Shown in pieces: positions 1 to 7,680 of a stretch of DNA of 64,000 nt. The stretch covers positions 186,001-250,000 of the forward strand of contig NZ_FRCN01000014.1 in the NCBI RefSeq assembly GCF_900142925.1. The letters run 5' to 3'. The notes beneath the pieces were generated by a model that was not told the origin of the DNA, ran no database searches, and saw only the letters and a program-made list of their open reading frames with translations. Numbering within the stretch: position 1 is the first letter of the stretch; every line of letters begins with the position of its first letter. Both the position numbers and the translations under genes were made by a program. Origin of the DNA: Chitinophaga sp. CF418. Lineage in GTDB: Bacteria > Bacteroidota > Bacteroidia > Chitinophagales > Chitinophagaceae.

Positions 1-2
1 CA

Positions 3-452
3 CTACCAGCGACAAGCGCCTTTAAATTCCATTCCAGCCCTACAATGAATTCGAAATACCGGCATAGCCGTTGAAAAAAGCTCCTTAGGATCATTTAGAC
101 CTGATGCGATCTTTTCAAGATATTTTGAACTATCTACAACAGATTTGATTGCGTCCTTATTGCCGCCCACTGTACAAGCAGAAAGGGAAAACACTACAAT
201 TACACAGGCAATTGCAGCCATCTTTTTACATGCATTCTCGCCCTTGTATCCCTTTCTGTGAATTTTTTTATTTACTACTTTATAATTCTTATCATACAGG
301 TCCGCATCGAAGACACGGCCATCTTCAAGTTTATAGTATCGCTTTTCTGTATCAAAAAATTCCGACTCGATAACAGGCTTGGTACTATAGGGACGCACGG
401 CGGCGAATTCCGAGTGGTTTCTACCCTCAGAATTAAATGTGACTTTCTTCAT
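3..452 (-). CDS. Hypothetical membrane or lipoprotein of the element
   Basis: 149 residues, complete (TAG stop at 3-5). I do not recognise the family. Residues 1-77 are polar and basic. A hydrophobic segment at about 78-95 ends in the lipobox-like LSAC, followed by a polar tail. An internal Met at residue 78 (position 221) would give a textbook lipoprotein signal peptide, so either the long form is a membrane protein with a cytosolic N-terminus or the real gene starts at 221. It is the last visible gene of the leftward phage-like block, 66 bp beyond the methyltransferase. Confidence 0.55.
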   Translation of the reverse strand: MKKVTFNSEGRNHSEFAAVRPYSTKPVIESEFFDTEKRYYKLEDGRVFDADLYDKNYKVVNKKIHRKGYKGENACKKMAAIACVIVVFSLSACTVGGNKDAIKSVVDSSKYLEKIASGLNDPKELFSTAMPVFRIHCRAGMEFKGACRW

Positions 453-518
453 TTCGTCTTTTTACAATTGTGTTTTAAAATGGGATTAGGCGTATCCAAC
501 AAAGAAGTTTCAACGATA

Positions 519-1406
519 TCAGTTAAAGTATCTCATTGCCTCTCTACCAACCCATTCGCCCATGTTAACCGCTACAGCATTCCCAATGAGCCGGTAGGAG
601 CTCATTTTATTCGGGAAAATAAAATCATCCGGAAAACCTTGGAGCCTAGCGTACTCACGAATGGTAAAGGGACGTAACCCATATGGCGAAGACCTATCCT
701 TAACCATCCTCGTGCCTTGGTCTTTGGAATAGTGCGCTACACAGGTAGGCGCAATGGCTCGCTCATTCTCAGGATCTACAATAATCGGCTTGTCCCTGTA
801 CTTGCCTTTTATTCGTGATATCACATAATCTTGCAAATCAATGTGGACGTCAGGCTCAAGTATATCTTTAATCTTTGGACGACGAAACGACTGAGCAGGA
901 GCCGACACCATAAACGGCTTGCGTGTACCAATTAGGATCAATCTTTTCCTTTCTTGCGGGAGCCATAATGCTGCATTAACAGGGCAAAAGATATTAACGT
1001 AATAACCTGGCAATTGAGTCATTGCCTCCATAACCACCTTGAACTTTCTCATTCCCGGAACATTTTCGATGATATACATTTCCGGCTGCTCGATGGCTAC
1101 GTGTCTAAAAAAATGAAGAAACAAATCTTCACCCGTACGGGCATTATGAATATCCGCCCCAGTACTATATTTAGTGCAGGGATACGTACCAACAATAATG
1201 TCGGTGCTTTTTTGCCCTAATACTGTAATCTCTCTAATATCTTGTGTCAATACCGGATGTTGAAAATATTGGGCATTCATTAGCATACACGCCGTGGCTT
1301 CTTCATCGAGGTCCAGAGACTGAACAACATTCACTCCGGCAAACATCATTCCTAGCTCCATACCTCCTACACCGCTGAAATAACCTTTTGCACTTGGTCT
1401 ATACAT
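519..1406 (-). CDS. DNA (cytosine-5-)-methyltransferase, orphan phage type
   Basis: 295 residues. It transfers a methyl group from S-adenosylmethionine to C5 of cytosine in a short DNA target. The C5-MTase motifs appear in order: motif I FSGVGGMELG (about 10-19), the catalytic Cys in GTYPCTKYS (PCT where most enzymes have PCQ), motif VI IENVPG, motif VIII QERKRLILIG, then REYARLQGFPDDF and the closing motif X GNAVAVNMGEWVG. The target-recognition region is short. No restriction enzyme of a recognisable type adjoins it, so it is probably an orphan enzyme protecting the element or acting in regulation. The start overlaps the preceding small gene by 40 bp. Target sequence unknown. Confidence 0.9.
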   Translation of the reverse strand: MYRPSAKGYFSGVGGMELGMMFAGVNVVQSLDLDEEATACMLMNAQYFQHPVLTQDIREITVLGQKSTDIIVGTYPCTKYSTGADIHNARTGEDLFLHFFRHVAIEQPEMYIIENVPGMRKFKVVMEAMTQLPGYYVNIFCPVNAALWLPQERKRLILIGTRKPFMVSAPAQSFRRPKIKDILEPDVHIDLQDYVISRIKGKYRDKPIIVDPENERAIAPTCVAHYSKDQGTRMVKDRSSPYGLRPFTIREYARLQGFPDDFIFPNKMSSYRLIGNAVAVNMGEWVGREAMRYFN

Positions 1407-1579
1407 AGTCTATTAGTCATTAAAACGTTTCTGGCTATTTGCTTTCCGGCACTCTCGTATGCATTAGTGGGCCAACGGCCACTGGTCACGAAATCTCTTT
1501 TTCCTGTAAAGATGTATATGCCATTTAAAAAAAGACAGGGCAATACATTCCCATTTGCCAGCCGGTAAAAAGTATCCAT
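1367..1579 (-). CDS. Small hypothetical protein, element gene
   Basis: 70 residues from the Met at 1579. The frame is open to 1708, but that longer start would overlap the HNH-like gene by 65 bp, so the internal start (MDTFYRLANG) is preferred. The sequence is mixed alpha/beta in character with no motif I recognise. It lies between the HNH-like protein and the methyltransferase, overlapping the latter by 40 bp, which suggests translational coupling in one transcript. Confidence 0.45.
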   Translation of the reverse strand: MDTFYRLANGNVLPCLFLNGIYIFTGKRDFVTSGRWPTNAYESAGKQIARNVLMTNRLCIDQVQKVISAV

Positions 1580-1643
1580 ATTTACATATTCGGATCCTAA
1601 TACCGTGGCTTTTCTGTTCGTTTGTAGCCTCGATGTACATTGA

Positions 1644-2027
1644 TTAGTGAATTGTAAGTCGTGAAAGTTTATGTCCACGGTCAACCGCCCATTGATGATT
1701 AGCCTCAATCCAATTGTTACAGAGAAAGCAGGAAGCCTCCCAAAATGACATATCTAGCAAGAGTTTAATGGTATCTTTCCCCTTTCTGTGATTAACACAC
1801 TCTGCATGATAACTACAGACGGGACTACGGATATTGCAAACAGGATTATCTATTACGAACTGCCTAGCTTGGGGCTGATACTCCCTTCTATTAATCCTTT
1901 CCCTCTTAATGCTAAATTGCCGGATCCGTTTTGCTTTTTTATCGTTTCGCAGATATTGATGAAACCTACAAAAACCCTTGCTAAACACGGGACCAATGCA
2001 CGAACTGGCATTACATGTTTTCGCCAT
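1644..2027 (-). CDS. Cys/His-rich HNH-type phage endonuclease-like protein
   Basis: 127 residues. It carries two metal-binding-like clusters: an N-terminal CNASSC...GFC..H group (about 5-23) and a C-terminal pattern in which C-N-H is followed by a conserved-looking block SCFLCNNWIEANHQWA...G.KLSRL. This layout (CxxC with H, then CxxCxxxIE, then a GxKxSR tail) matches the short HNH proteins common in Bacteroidota phages, thought to act in recombination or DNA processing. Several canonical HNH positions are substituted (for example NH where HH is usual), so activity is uncertain. It is in the same leftward block as the methyltransferase. Confidence 0.6.
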   Translation of the reverse strand: MAKTCNASSCIGPVFSKGFCRFHQYLRNDKKAKRIRQFSIKRERINRREYQPQARQFVIDNPVCNIRSPVCSYHAECVNHRKGKDTIKLLLDMSFWEASCFLCNNWIEANHQWAVDRGHKLSRLTIH

Positions 2028-2039
2028 TCTATGCAGCGT

Positions 2040-2642
2040 CTATTTAGATTTCGAACTTAACCAATCCCAGATACTACGACGCTTCGAAATCGACTGCAAT
2101 ATGTCGTTGACTTTGACGTCTATTCCATCCAAACGAGCCGCAATATATCGAGGTATTAGATCTTGCTCTTGGGCAACAGAACTTTCATCTATGGGAAGGA
2201 TTACATCAGTTGCAATTCTTAACAAATTATCTGCATCCAAATCGACATAACCTTCAGCCACAGCGTTTTTCATTTCCACCATCCCTAACTGCTTACTGAA
2301 ACCTATCAACGTTTGTTTCCCCGGCTGACCAATACTTTCACCTCCACTGCTAGTTTGAGGTTTACGATCGTTAGTATATTCCGCAACAGCATCAATGAAC
2401 TCTGTCACCATATCATTGTCAGGAGAAGTCGGCCGTAGCCACTCCCATACATACCCTTGATCCCCGACATATTTAACCCGCCTAGCAAATCCATTACGTG
2501 CGGCAATTGTTGGCGCGTTGGAAGAGATGCGAATAAGTTTAGTCACTTCGCCCATTTTAAAAGGGGACCCAGACATACATTTAGCATACAGAGTTGATAA
2601 AAAAGCAGACGCCTTGCTTCGTGTCGCACTACGCATGTTCAT
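2040..2642 (-). CDS. Hypothetical phage-type protein
   Basis: 200 residues, unrecognised. The N-terminal 75 residues are basic and Ser/Thr-rich, with a segment that could be a helix-turn-helix (GEVTKLIRISSNAPTIAARN) followed by VKYVGDQGYVWEW. A low-complexity linker (about 95-115) leads to an acidic helical C-terminus. The shape suggests a DNA-associated protein, which is inference only. It lies 12 bp upstream of the HNH-like gene on the same strand. Confidence 0.5.
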   Translation of the reverse strand: MNMRSATRSKASAFLSTLYAKCMSGSPFKMGEVTKLIRISSNAPTIAARNGFARRVKYVGDQGYVWEWLRPTSPDNDMVTEFIDAVAEYTNDRKPQTSSGGESIGQPGKQTLIGFSKQLGMVEMKNAVAEGYVDLDADNLLRIATDVILPIDESSVAQEQDLIPRYIAARLDGIDVKVNDILQSISKRRSIWDWLSSKSK

Positions 2643-2648
2643 TAAATT

Positions 2649-2924
2649 TTAATTTTGAGAATACAGCTTTTGCCATTTTGTTTTCACTCTCCGCCTAAAT
2701 AGAAACTTGATTTCTGAAAGCAAACTCTTAACCACAGGAAAAAGAAAGCACAGGCTTAACATTATCAGTATCGCATAAATCACAGCCAGTAACAACCAGG
2801 CAGGCAAAAGAATCCAGCACCACCCAATACGTTCTATTATTGGGAAATTCATGATTTTAGCAACCAATAAAGAACTAGAGGCTATCGCAGATATATCTAT
2901 AAGTTTCACTGCTATTTTATTCAT
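2649..2924 (-). CDS. Small two-TM membrane protein
   Basis: 91 residues with two hydrophobic segments (about 7-25 and 36-62) and a strongly basic C-terminus (FRRRVKTKWQK), which predicts a cytosolic tail. No family recognised. It is packed between its neighbours with 6 and 18 bp gaps, consistent with one polycistronic transcript. Small membrane proteins of this kind are frequent in mobile elements. Confidence 0.5.
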   Translation of the reverse strand: MNKIAVKLIDISAIASSSLLVAKIMNFPIIERIGWCWILLPAWLLLAVIYAILIMLSLCFLFPVVKSLLSEIKFLFRRRVKTKWQKLYSQN

Positions 2925-2942
2925 GTATAAATATTAAAGTTG

Positions 2943-3578
2943 TTAGAACGGCAAGTCATCGCCCTCTCCATTATGAACTAAATTAGACACAGCCCCACCC
3001 TTGCCAAACTCTCCCAAATACAAAGGATGATTAGGGAATGGATTCGCTTGCTTGGACAGACAGGGAAGAAGCCAATCCTCAATTTTACCGGCGAAAAATA
3101 TCTGCTGTAGTGTATCATCATACACCACCCCGCCATCTCTTCCCGTCGAAGTAGTAAGGGGAGGGCAATCTTGCATATTATCTTTTGTATAGCACCATTT
3201 CAGAGCTAACCCATCCTGAGAAACAAACATTGCCGGCTTCTTACGCCCGTTCTCGATCTTTTGTCGAGTTGTAAACGTAAGTGGCAGATCAAAATAAATA
3301 TTCTGCATTGTCTGATAAAATGCACGGGCGTAGGCGCTATTACTCCAAGTCTCCAAAATCCAATAGTCAACACTGTCTAATAAGTGGAGTTGAATAATTT
3401 CCCCTTTAACCTTTCTAACCCCGTTTTCCTCTCTCTCAACATTGCGGTATGTAACCCCCACAAGCCAAACGTTGTAGAGGCTATTGTGCCGTAGTTCACT
3501 ACCCTCCTGGGTCCGTTCTTTCATTAACCCATCGTTAAGAGATAGATACCGTTTTTGTCTTTGGAATTCTGCTGGCAT
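2943..3578 (-). CDS. Phage-like protein with an SSB-type acidic C-terminal tip
   Basis: 211 residues. The body is rich in beta-prone segments (YNVWLVGVTYRNVEREENG, GEIIQLHLLDSVDYWILE, FDLPLTFTTRQKIENG). The protein ends in GEGDDLPF, very close to the DDDLPF/DDIPF tip with which bacterial SSB proteins recruit repair and replication partners. I infer an element-encoded single-strand DNA-binding protein or an SSB-interactome mimic. I cannot assign an OB-fold family from sequence alone. The operon context (methyltransferase, HNH-like protein) fits DNA metabolism. Confidence 0.5.
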   Translation of the reverse strand: MPAEFQRQKRYLSLNDGLMKERTQEGSELRHNSLYNVWLVGVTYRNVEREENGVRKVKGEIIQLHLLDSVDYWILETWSNSAYARAFYQTMQNIYFDLPLTFTTRQKIENGRKKPAMFVSQDGLALKWCYTKDNMQDCPPLTTSTGRDGGVVYDDTLQQIFFAGKIEDWLLPCLSKQANPFPNHPLYLGEFGKGGAVSNLVHNGEGDDLPF

Positions 3579-3603
3579 ATAATCTTTATTTGTTCTTAAT
3601 TAT

Positions 3604-3807
3604 CTATTTTGTAACTTCTATTTGCTTTTCATTTATGGCAAAACGATATCCGAAACGATCCTCGACAATGAGGGCTGGAACACTTATAGCTACAACTCTA
3701 ACCATATCCCCCTTCCGTGCTTGAATAATTCTCTTCATGCTTTTCACATCACACGAAAGACAGATTTCATCCCCGTTTTTGATCGCGACTTTTTCTAGCA
3801 TAATCAT
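3604..3807 (-). CDS. Small hypothetical protein, first gene of the leftward block
   Basis: 67 residues, or 65 from the second Met. Alternating hydrophobic/polar strands (GDEICLSCDVK, GDMVRVVAISVPALIVEDRFGYRFAI) suggest a small SH3- or KOW-like beta barrel. No family is assigned. It precedes the SSB-tailed gene by 25 bp, and a 160-bp gap upstream carries an inverted repeat that may be the operon control site. Confidence 0.45.
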   Translation of the reverse strand: MIMLEKVAIKNGDEICLSCDVKSMKRIIQARKGDMVRVVAISVPALIVEDRFGYRFAINEKQIEVTK

Positions 3808-3898
3808 TTTGCGTAGTAATAAGGAAGTTTTGTAGAAACAAGACTTCGTGCCCGTTTGTCAATGTTTATGTCTCAATTTCTGAGCAATAGATAGCTAG

Positions 3899-3921
3899 GT
3901 AGATCTTTAATGTAGATCTAC
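3899..3921. promoter_or_regulatory. Inverted repeat upstream of the leftward block
   Basis: Perfect 8-bp arms GTAGATCT / AGATCTAC are separated by 7 nt. The site lies in the only gap of the leftward gene series, about 90 bp before the gene at 3604-3807, so it is a plausible operator. No matching regulator is identified. Confidence 0.35.
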
Positions 3922-3966
3922 TCAAGACGTCTCTTGTTGCTTCGCGCCTAAGTGCGCTAATAAATT

Positions 3967-4188
3967 TTATTTATTGTAATACTTATTGAAGGCTTCCTGC
4001 TTGGTCTGAAGTTTTGTGAACTTCTTTTTGGGGAATTTTGCCGGGAGCTCGTTAGAACTCCCGGTTAGCCGATTCTCAGCCTCCGTTAGAATCATGATTG
4101 TTCTTTCGTTACTGGTGACAGCAAGGTGCATTCGCAAGCGCCTTAATTCCGTGATAAGATCATTGTTGCTTAACTCAATTACCGACAT
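3967..4188 (-). CDS. Small hypothetical protein
   Basis: 73 residues from the Met at 4188. The frame is open to 4215 with several alternative Met codons. Mostly helical and charged, with a Lys-rich C-terminus (PAKFPKKKFTKLQTKQEAF). It overlaps the end of the Cro-position gene by 14 bp, so the two are probably co-translated. Function unknown. Confidence 0.45.
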   Translation of the reverse strand: MSVIELSNNDLITELRRLRMHLAVTSNERTIMILTEAENRLTGSSNELPAKFPKKKFTKLQTKQEAFNKYYNK

Positions 4189-4489
4189 TCCCATCCTCTT
4201 GACTTTCGCGTTCAATAATTAACTGCATAGCCTCCTCAATTACACGTTTACAAAAAAGAGGGTGCTCAGGATCTAGGGTATATCGAACACTATTATAGGA
4301 CATGCCCTGCACTACCTGCTCGCCTCGTCGATTGCTCGTCAATCTCTTTCCCAATCGTCGCTCTATCGTCTTAAAGTCGCCATGTTGTAATTTTGAACTA
4401 ATAAAGCCAATCAATTCGCGCCTCTCCTTATGTATTTGTTTTCTAGACTTATAACTACGAATCGTCGTTTCGTCGAATTTTCCGTACAT
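4175..4489 (-). CDS. Small HTH-like protein in the Cro position
   Basis: 104 residues, divergent from the CI/LexA-like repressor. After a basic N-terminus it reads ISSKLQHGDFKTIERRLGKRL...GMSYNSVRYTLDPEHP, the layout of short Bacteroidota phage regulators whose recognition helix precedes an LNPxxPxF-like motif. The position, opposite the repressor across the operators, is where phages keep cro. Inference: antagonist repressor for the lytic or excision direction. Its coding region contains several TCGTC words that also occur in the operator. Confidence 0.5.
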   Translation of the reverse strand: MYGKFDETTIRSYKSRKQIHKERRELIGFISSKLQHGDFKTIERRLGKRLTSNRRGEQVVQGMSYNSVRYTLDPEHPLFCKRVIEEAMQLIIERESQEDGNVGN

Positions 4490-4546
4490 TTACGCAATCT
4501 TTATGTCAAATTGATATGTATATTTGCTATTATGATGCAAGTTTAC

Positions 4547-4591
4547 GACGATCCATCGTCAAAAACAAATAAAAATGACGACGAGTAGTCA
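4547..4591. promoter_or_regulatory. Paired operator sites between divergent regulators
   Basis: Two palindromic elements sit in the 126-bp gap. Site A, at 4547-4560, is GACGAT-CC-ATCGTC and perfect. Site B, at 4576-4591, is TGACGACGAGTAGTCA, imperfect with TGAC/GTCA ends. Both are built from the GACGA/TCGTC word. The expected binders are the S24 repressor and the Cro-position protein. Confidence 0.55.
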
Positions 4592-4615
4592 ATAATTATT
4601 TTAACTATATATTTT

Positions 4616-5308
4616 ATGAGTGTAAATCAGCGAATTAAAGCCTATTTAGAGGAAAATAAAATTAACGTAACTGATTTTGCAGAAAAGACCGGTATTTCAA
4701 GAACAACGTTATCCTCAATTACCAACAACCCTAGTGGAACCCCACTAAAACGCACAATGGATATGATCCTGGCAGCATATCCTGACCTTGGCAAAAACTG
4801 GCTTATGCCTGACGAAAAAGACGACAGTTCGTCTTTTTCTGATGAAAGCGACAATTTTTCTAATTCACGGGCGTTAAAATTTAGGATAGCTCTAAAAGCG
4901 AAAAAAAAACCCGTACCGATGACGAACACGAAGGCCTCCGCAGGCACAATAGCATTGTTTAATGACGAACCTGAATTAATTGTTGAATTTTTAGATATAC
5001 CTTTTATAGGAATAGTTGACGGAGCTATAGAGGTAGTAGGCGAATCGATGGTCCCGACTTTTAAAAATGGATCTCGCGCAGCTGTGCGTAAACTGGAAGA
5101 CAAAACATTGATCAACTGGGGAGAAATATATTATATCGTGGATACAAACTATGAAGGTGTCGTAAAACGCCTCTACGCTGGAACTGATGACACACATATC
5201 GTTTTAAAAAGCGATAATCCTGACCAGGAAACATATCCGCCATTTCCTAGAAAGTGGCAGCACATTGTGGCTGTATTCAAAGTCAAGGCGGAAATAACGA
5301 AACACTAA
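4616..5308 (+). CDS. LexA/CI-like repressor with S24 autoprotease domain
   Basis: 230 residues. An N-terminal XRE helix-turn-helix (about 6-60) is followed by a Ser/Asp-rich linker and an S24 peptidase domain. The catalytic Ser is in GESMVPTF (about S144) and the general-base Lys in GVVKRL (about K184). A candidate self-cleavage bond is Ala-Gly at about 109-110 (KASAGTIA). This is the architecture of phage repressors that keep an element silent and are inactivated by RecA during DNA damage. It is divergent from the leftward block and convergent with the recombinase. A strong hairpin about 135 bp downstream, inside the recombinase gene, can end its transcript. Confidence 0.85.
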   Translation: MSVNQRIKAYLEENKINVTDFAEKTGISRTTLSSITNNPSGTPLKRTMDMILAAYPDLGKNWLMPDEKDDSSSFSDESDNFSNSRALKFRIALKAKKKPVPMTNTKASAGTIALFNDEPELIVEFLDIPFIGIVDGAIEVVGESMVPTFKNGSRAAVRKLEDKTLINWGEIYYIVDTNYEGVVKRLYAGTDDTHIVLKSDNPDQETYPPFPRKWQHIVAVFKVKAEITKH

Positions 5309-5375
5309 ACAACAGTAAACCCGGAAGTAAACCCGGAAGTAAAGCATTTAAATAGATAATTAAAATATATACAAT

Positions 5376-6982
5376 TCATTGACAAACAACATAAAGGCAA
5401 TAAAGAAATAGACTGTCGGAGAATCCCTTCTTCTCCGCTAAGAGGGACAAATCATCACAAGTATGATTTGTCCCTTTTTCGTTTTCGGGGGAATTGCCCG
5501 ACAGGTGGGCAATCCGGGAAAAAATTGTATTGACTTTCGGAGTTCGAAATGACTCATTTTTGCGATCATACACGATTCCATCGGGGAATATGAGTTTTTG
5601 GAGCTTTTCTTTGGCACCTGCATCGCTGGAACTCCATACTACAGGGAGTTTACATGAAAGCAATAAGGCTTGTTCTATTGCTTCTTCCGGGTTCGAAATG
5701 CTTTGCGTGAATTTGGCCAATTGCTTTAATATGTTCTCCTGCTCCTTTATATAACGGGGATGAAATTTATCAAATGTCTCCTGACTTATTTCCTTTAACA
5801 CGTATCGGCTTTCCTCTAAATTGTCAATTTTGATATTTATCTCCTTTAGCTGATTGTTGAAAAAGATCTGTTGTTCCAGCCCCTCCTTATTCATTTCATT
5901 GTATTCTGTCAGTAACGCCGATTTTAATGGCCCAATGAGTGCATTATCCACGCGATACTGGTGCAATAGCAGCCCAAACAACTCGTGTATCCGTTTAGCG
6001 CTTTTATTGCACTTACACCCTTCTGTGCGGCATTTATAGTACCAAAGACCCTTAGCCTTTACTACATAGCCTGTAAATGGCTGGTGACAGGTGTCACATC
6101 TAATAAATATCTTTAGCGGTACTTCATCTTGTTCCTTTTTATGCGGAACTCCATATCCTCCTGAACTTTGATGTATGTCATTTACCTTGAGAAAGATCTC
6201 CTTGCTGATCAGTTTTTCATGATTTCCCTCGACAATCTTTCCTTCCAACAGCCCATGATTAATAACCCCACAATAAAATGGTCGCTTGAATATTTTCGTT
6301 AGCTGTTGCTTATACATTTTAACTCCCATCGCACGAAGCCTGGAAATAATCTCGTCATTCTTTATCCCTTCCGCTTTCCAGATAAAAGCCTTCCTTAACT
6401 TCTTACCTACCTCATTTACGACTATCTTCCGTTGCCCGTTAGTCCGCACTATATCATACCCCTGTGGTGGCTTGGTAACCCAAATCCCTTTATCAAACTT
6501 TTCCTTCATACCAGCCATCGCCCGTTGCTTACGAAGCTGATTGTCGTATTGGCTGAAAATAAAATGAATACTCTGTTGCAGCACACCACTCGGATTAGAG
6601 GTATCTGCCGGTTGCGTCACAGCATAGACGGTTACCCCATACTTTTCCCGCAACTCTTCTGCTAATTTGATAGCCGCACCACCGGTTCTCGAAAATCTGT
6701 CCAGGGTATATACCAAAACATGGCTTACTTTTCCCTTATGCTTTTTAATGAACTCAAGCATCCTGGTAAACTCCTTACGCCCATCCGTTTTAGCACTTTC
6801 ATAAGTGCCGCCAAAATATCCGATAATATTCAGATCACTTCGTTGGGCAAAATCTTCAATAGCCTTACGCTGGACATCCAAACTCAAATTGTGGTCTGCT
6901 TGCTCCTTGCTGGAAACACGCGTATAAACAATGGCAGCTTGATGGGAGACTTTAGGAACCTCTGTTTTTGAATAATTGCCAT
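5376..6982 (-). CDS. Large serine recombinase/integrase with apparent 5' frameshift
   Basis: Site-specific recombinase of the large serine family: resolvase catalytic domain, Recombinase domain (about 150-250), zinc beta-ribbon (CDTCHQPF...CRTEGCKC) and a coiled-coil C-terminal region. The conventional start is TTG at 6887 (MSLDVQRKAIE), which leaves out the catalytic Ser. The same frame upstream reads AAIVYTRVSSKEQADHN, the canonical catalytic motif, but has no ATG, GTG or TTG back to its stop codon. An ATG at 6982 (MAIIQK) joins this frame if the ribosome slips -1, or if one A is added, in the run of five A on the coding strand (T5 at 6965-6969). I therefore place the start at 6982. The alternatives are a genuine frameshift mutation, an assembly error, or an ATA/ATT start. 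Confidence 0.8.
5443..5479 (+). terminator. Intrinsic terminator inside the recombinase 3' end
   Basis: A perfect 12-bp stem (GGGACAAATCAT / ATGATTTGTCCC) with a 7-nt loop is followed by five T on the + strand. It can terminate the repressor transcript. On the other strand it is part of the recombinase C-terminal coding sequence. Confidence 0.6.
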
Positions 6983-7088
6983 ATATTTAATAGCTAAATT
7001 AAAATTAGAAAATCCTAAAATAGAACTTGGCGATTTAAATGACAATTTCATCACACTGAACACTTTAAAGGAAAGTTACCTCAGGAAA

Positions 7089-7508
7089 GTGACTTTAGGA
7101 GAACCTGTAACTGAAGATGAGGAAAACATAAATAAGTTAATGGTTTATCAAAGACACTATAAAATCGGTTTTGGCGACTATGAAGGATCATCTATTCAAG
7201 AGATTATCACGCAGCCCCCTCAATATGTTCTGTGGTGTATTGTCAATCTCTATCACTTCTCAATAAATCAGGATATTTTTCTAGACAAAACATTATCCGT
7301 AGAAGGCGAATATCTACGCGCATTAGAGATTAACCTCATAAAACATAAGTTGATTAAAAAGTGGCATAAACCAGAAAATCACCAACGTCATTGGGATGAT
7401 GACTATGATGACGGACATGATGATTATTATGAGTATCCATCGTATGAACAATGGTTAGAGGATGAATTTGGCGATGATGCGGAAACCGCCTATTGGAATT
7501 TGGATTAA
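7089..7508 (+). CDS. ExoX C-terminus/DUF3820-like protein, probably 5'-truncated
   Basis: 139 residues from GTG at 7089; an ATG at 7140 is the only in-frame Met nearby. The segment HYKIGFGDYEGSSIQEIITQ..QYVLWCIVN matches the short module (FGKYKG..I.DI....P.YL.W) found at exonuclease X C-termini and in small DNA-associated proteins. The C-terminus is very acidic (Asp/Tyr repeats). The frame stays open upstream to a stop at 6968-6970, reading plausible protein (ENPKIELGDLNDNF) with no start codon, right up to the recombinase end. It looks like the 3' part of a gene split by element insertion. Confidence 0.5.
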   Translation: MTLGEPVTEDEENINKLMVYQRHYKIGFGDYEGSSIQEIITQPPQYVLWCIVNLYHFSINQDIFLDKTLSVEGEYLRALEINLIKHKLIKKWHKPENHQRHWDDDYDDGHDDYYEYPSYEQWLEDEFGDDAETAYWNLD

Positions 7509-7680
7509 TTATTGTTCTATTTCCAATATACTTTAATGAATGACTGCATAGATAAGATAACAAAAGATAAGATAATAAAAAATTCTTCGAAGGACAAGGA
7601 GATATTCAACATCTAGTCGACTTATGGCAAGAAAAGAAAGAATGCCGTCTAAGGCCGATTCACCCAGCAACTATCAACAA

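Noticed and set aside
5420..5480. Attachment site or tRNA at the recombinase 3' end
   Set aside because: The hairpin there is a plain terminator and no tRNA fold or duplicated core was found within the window.
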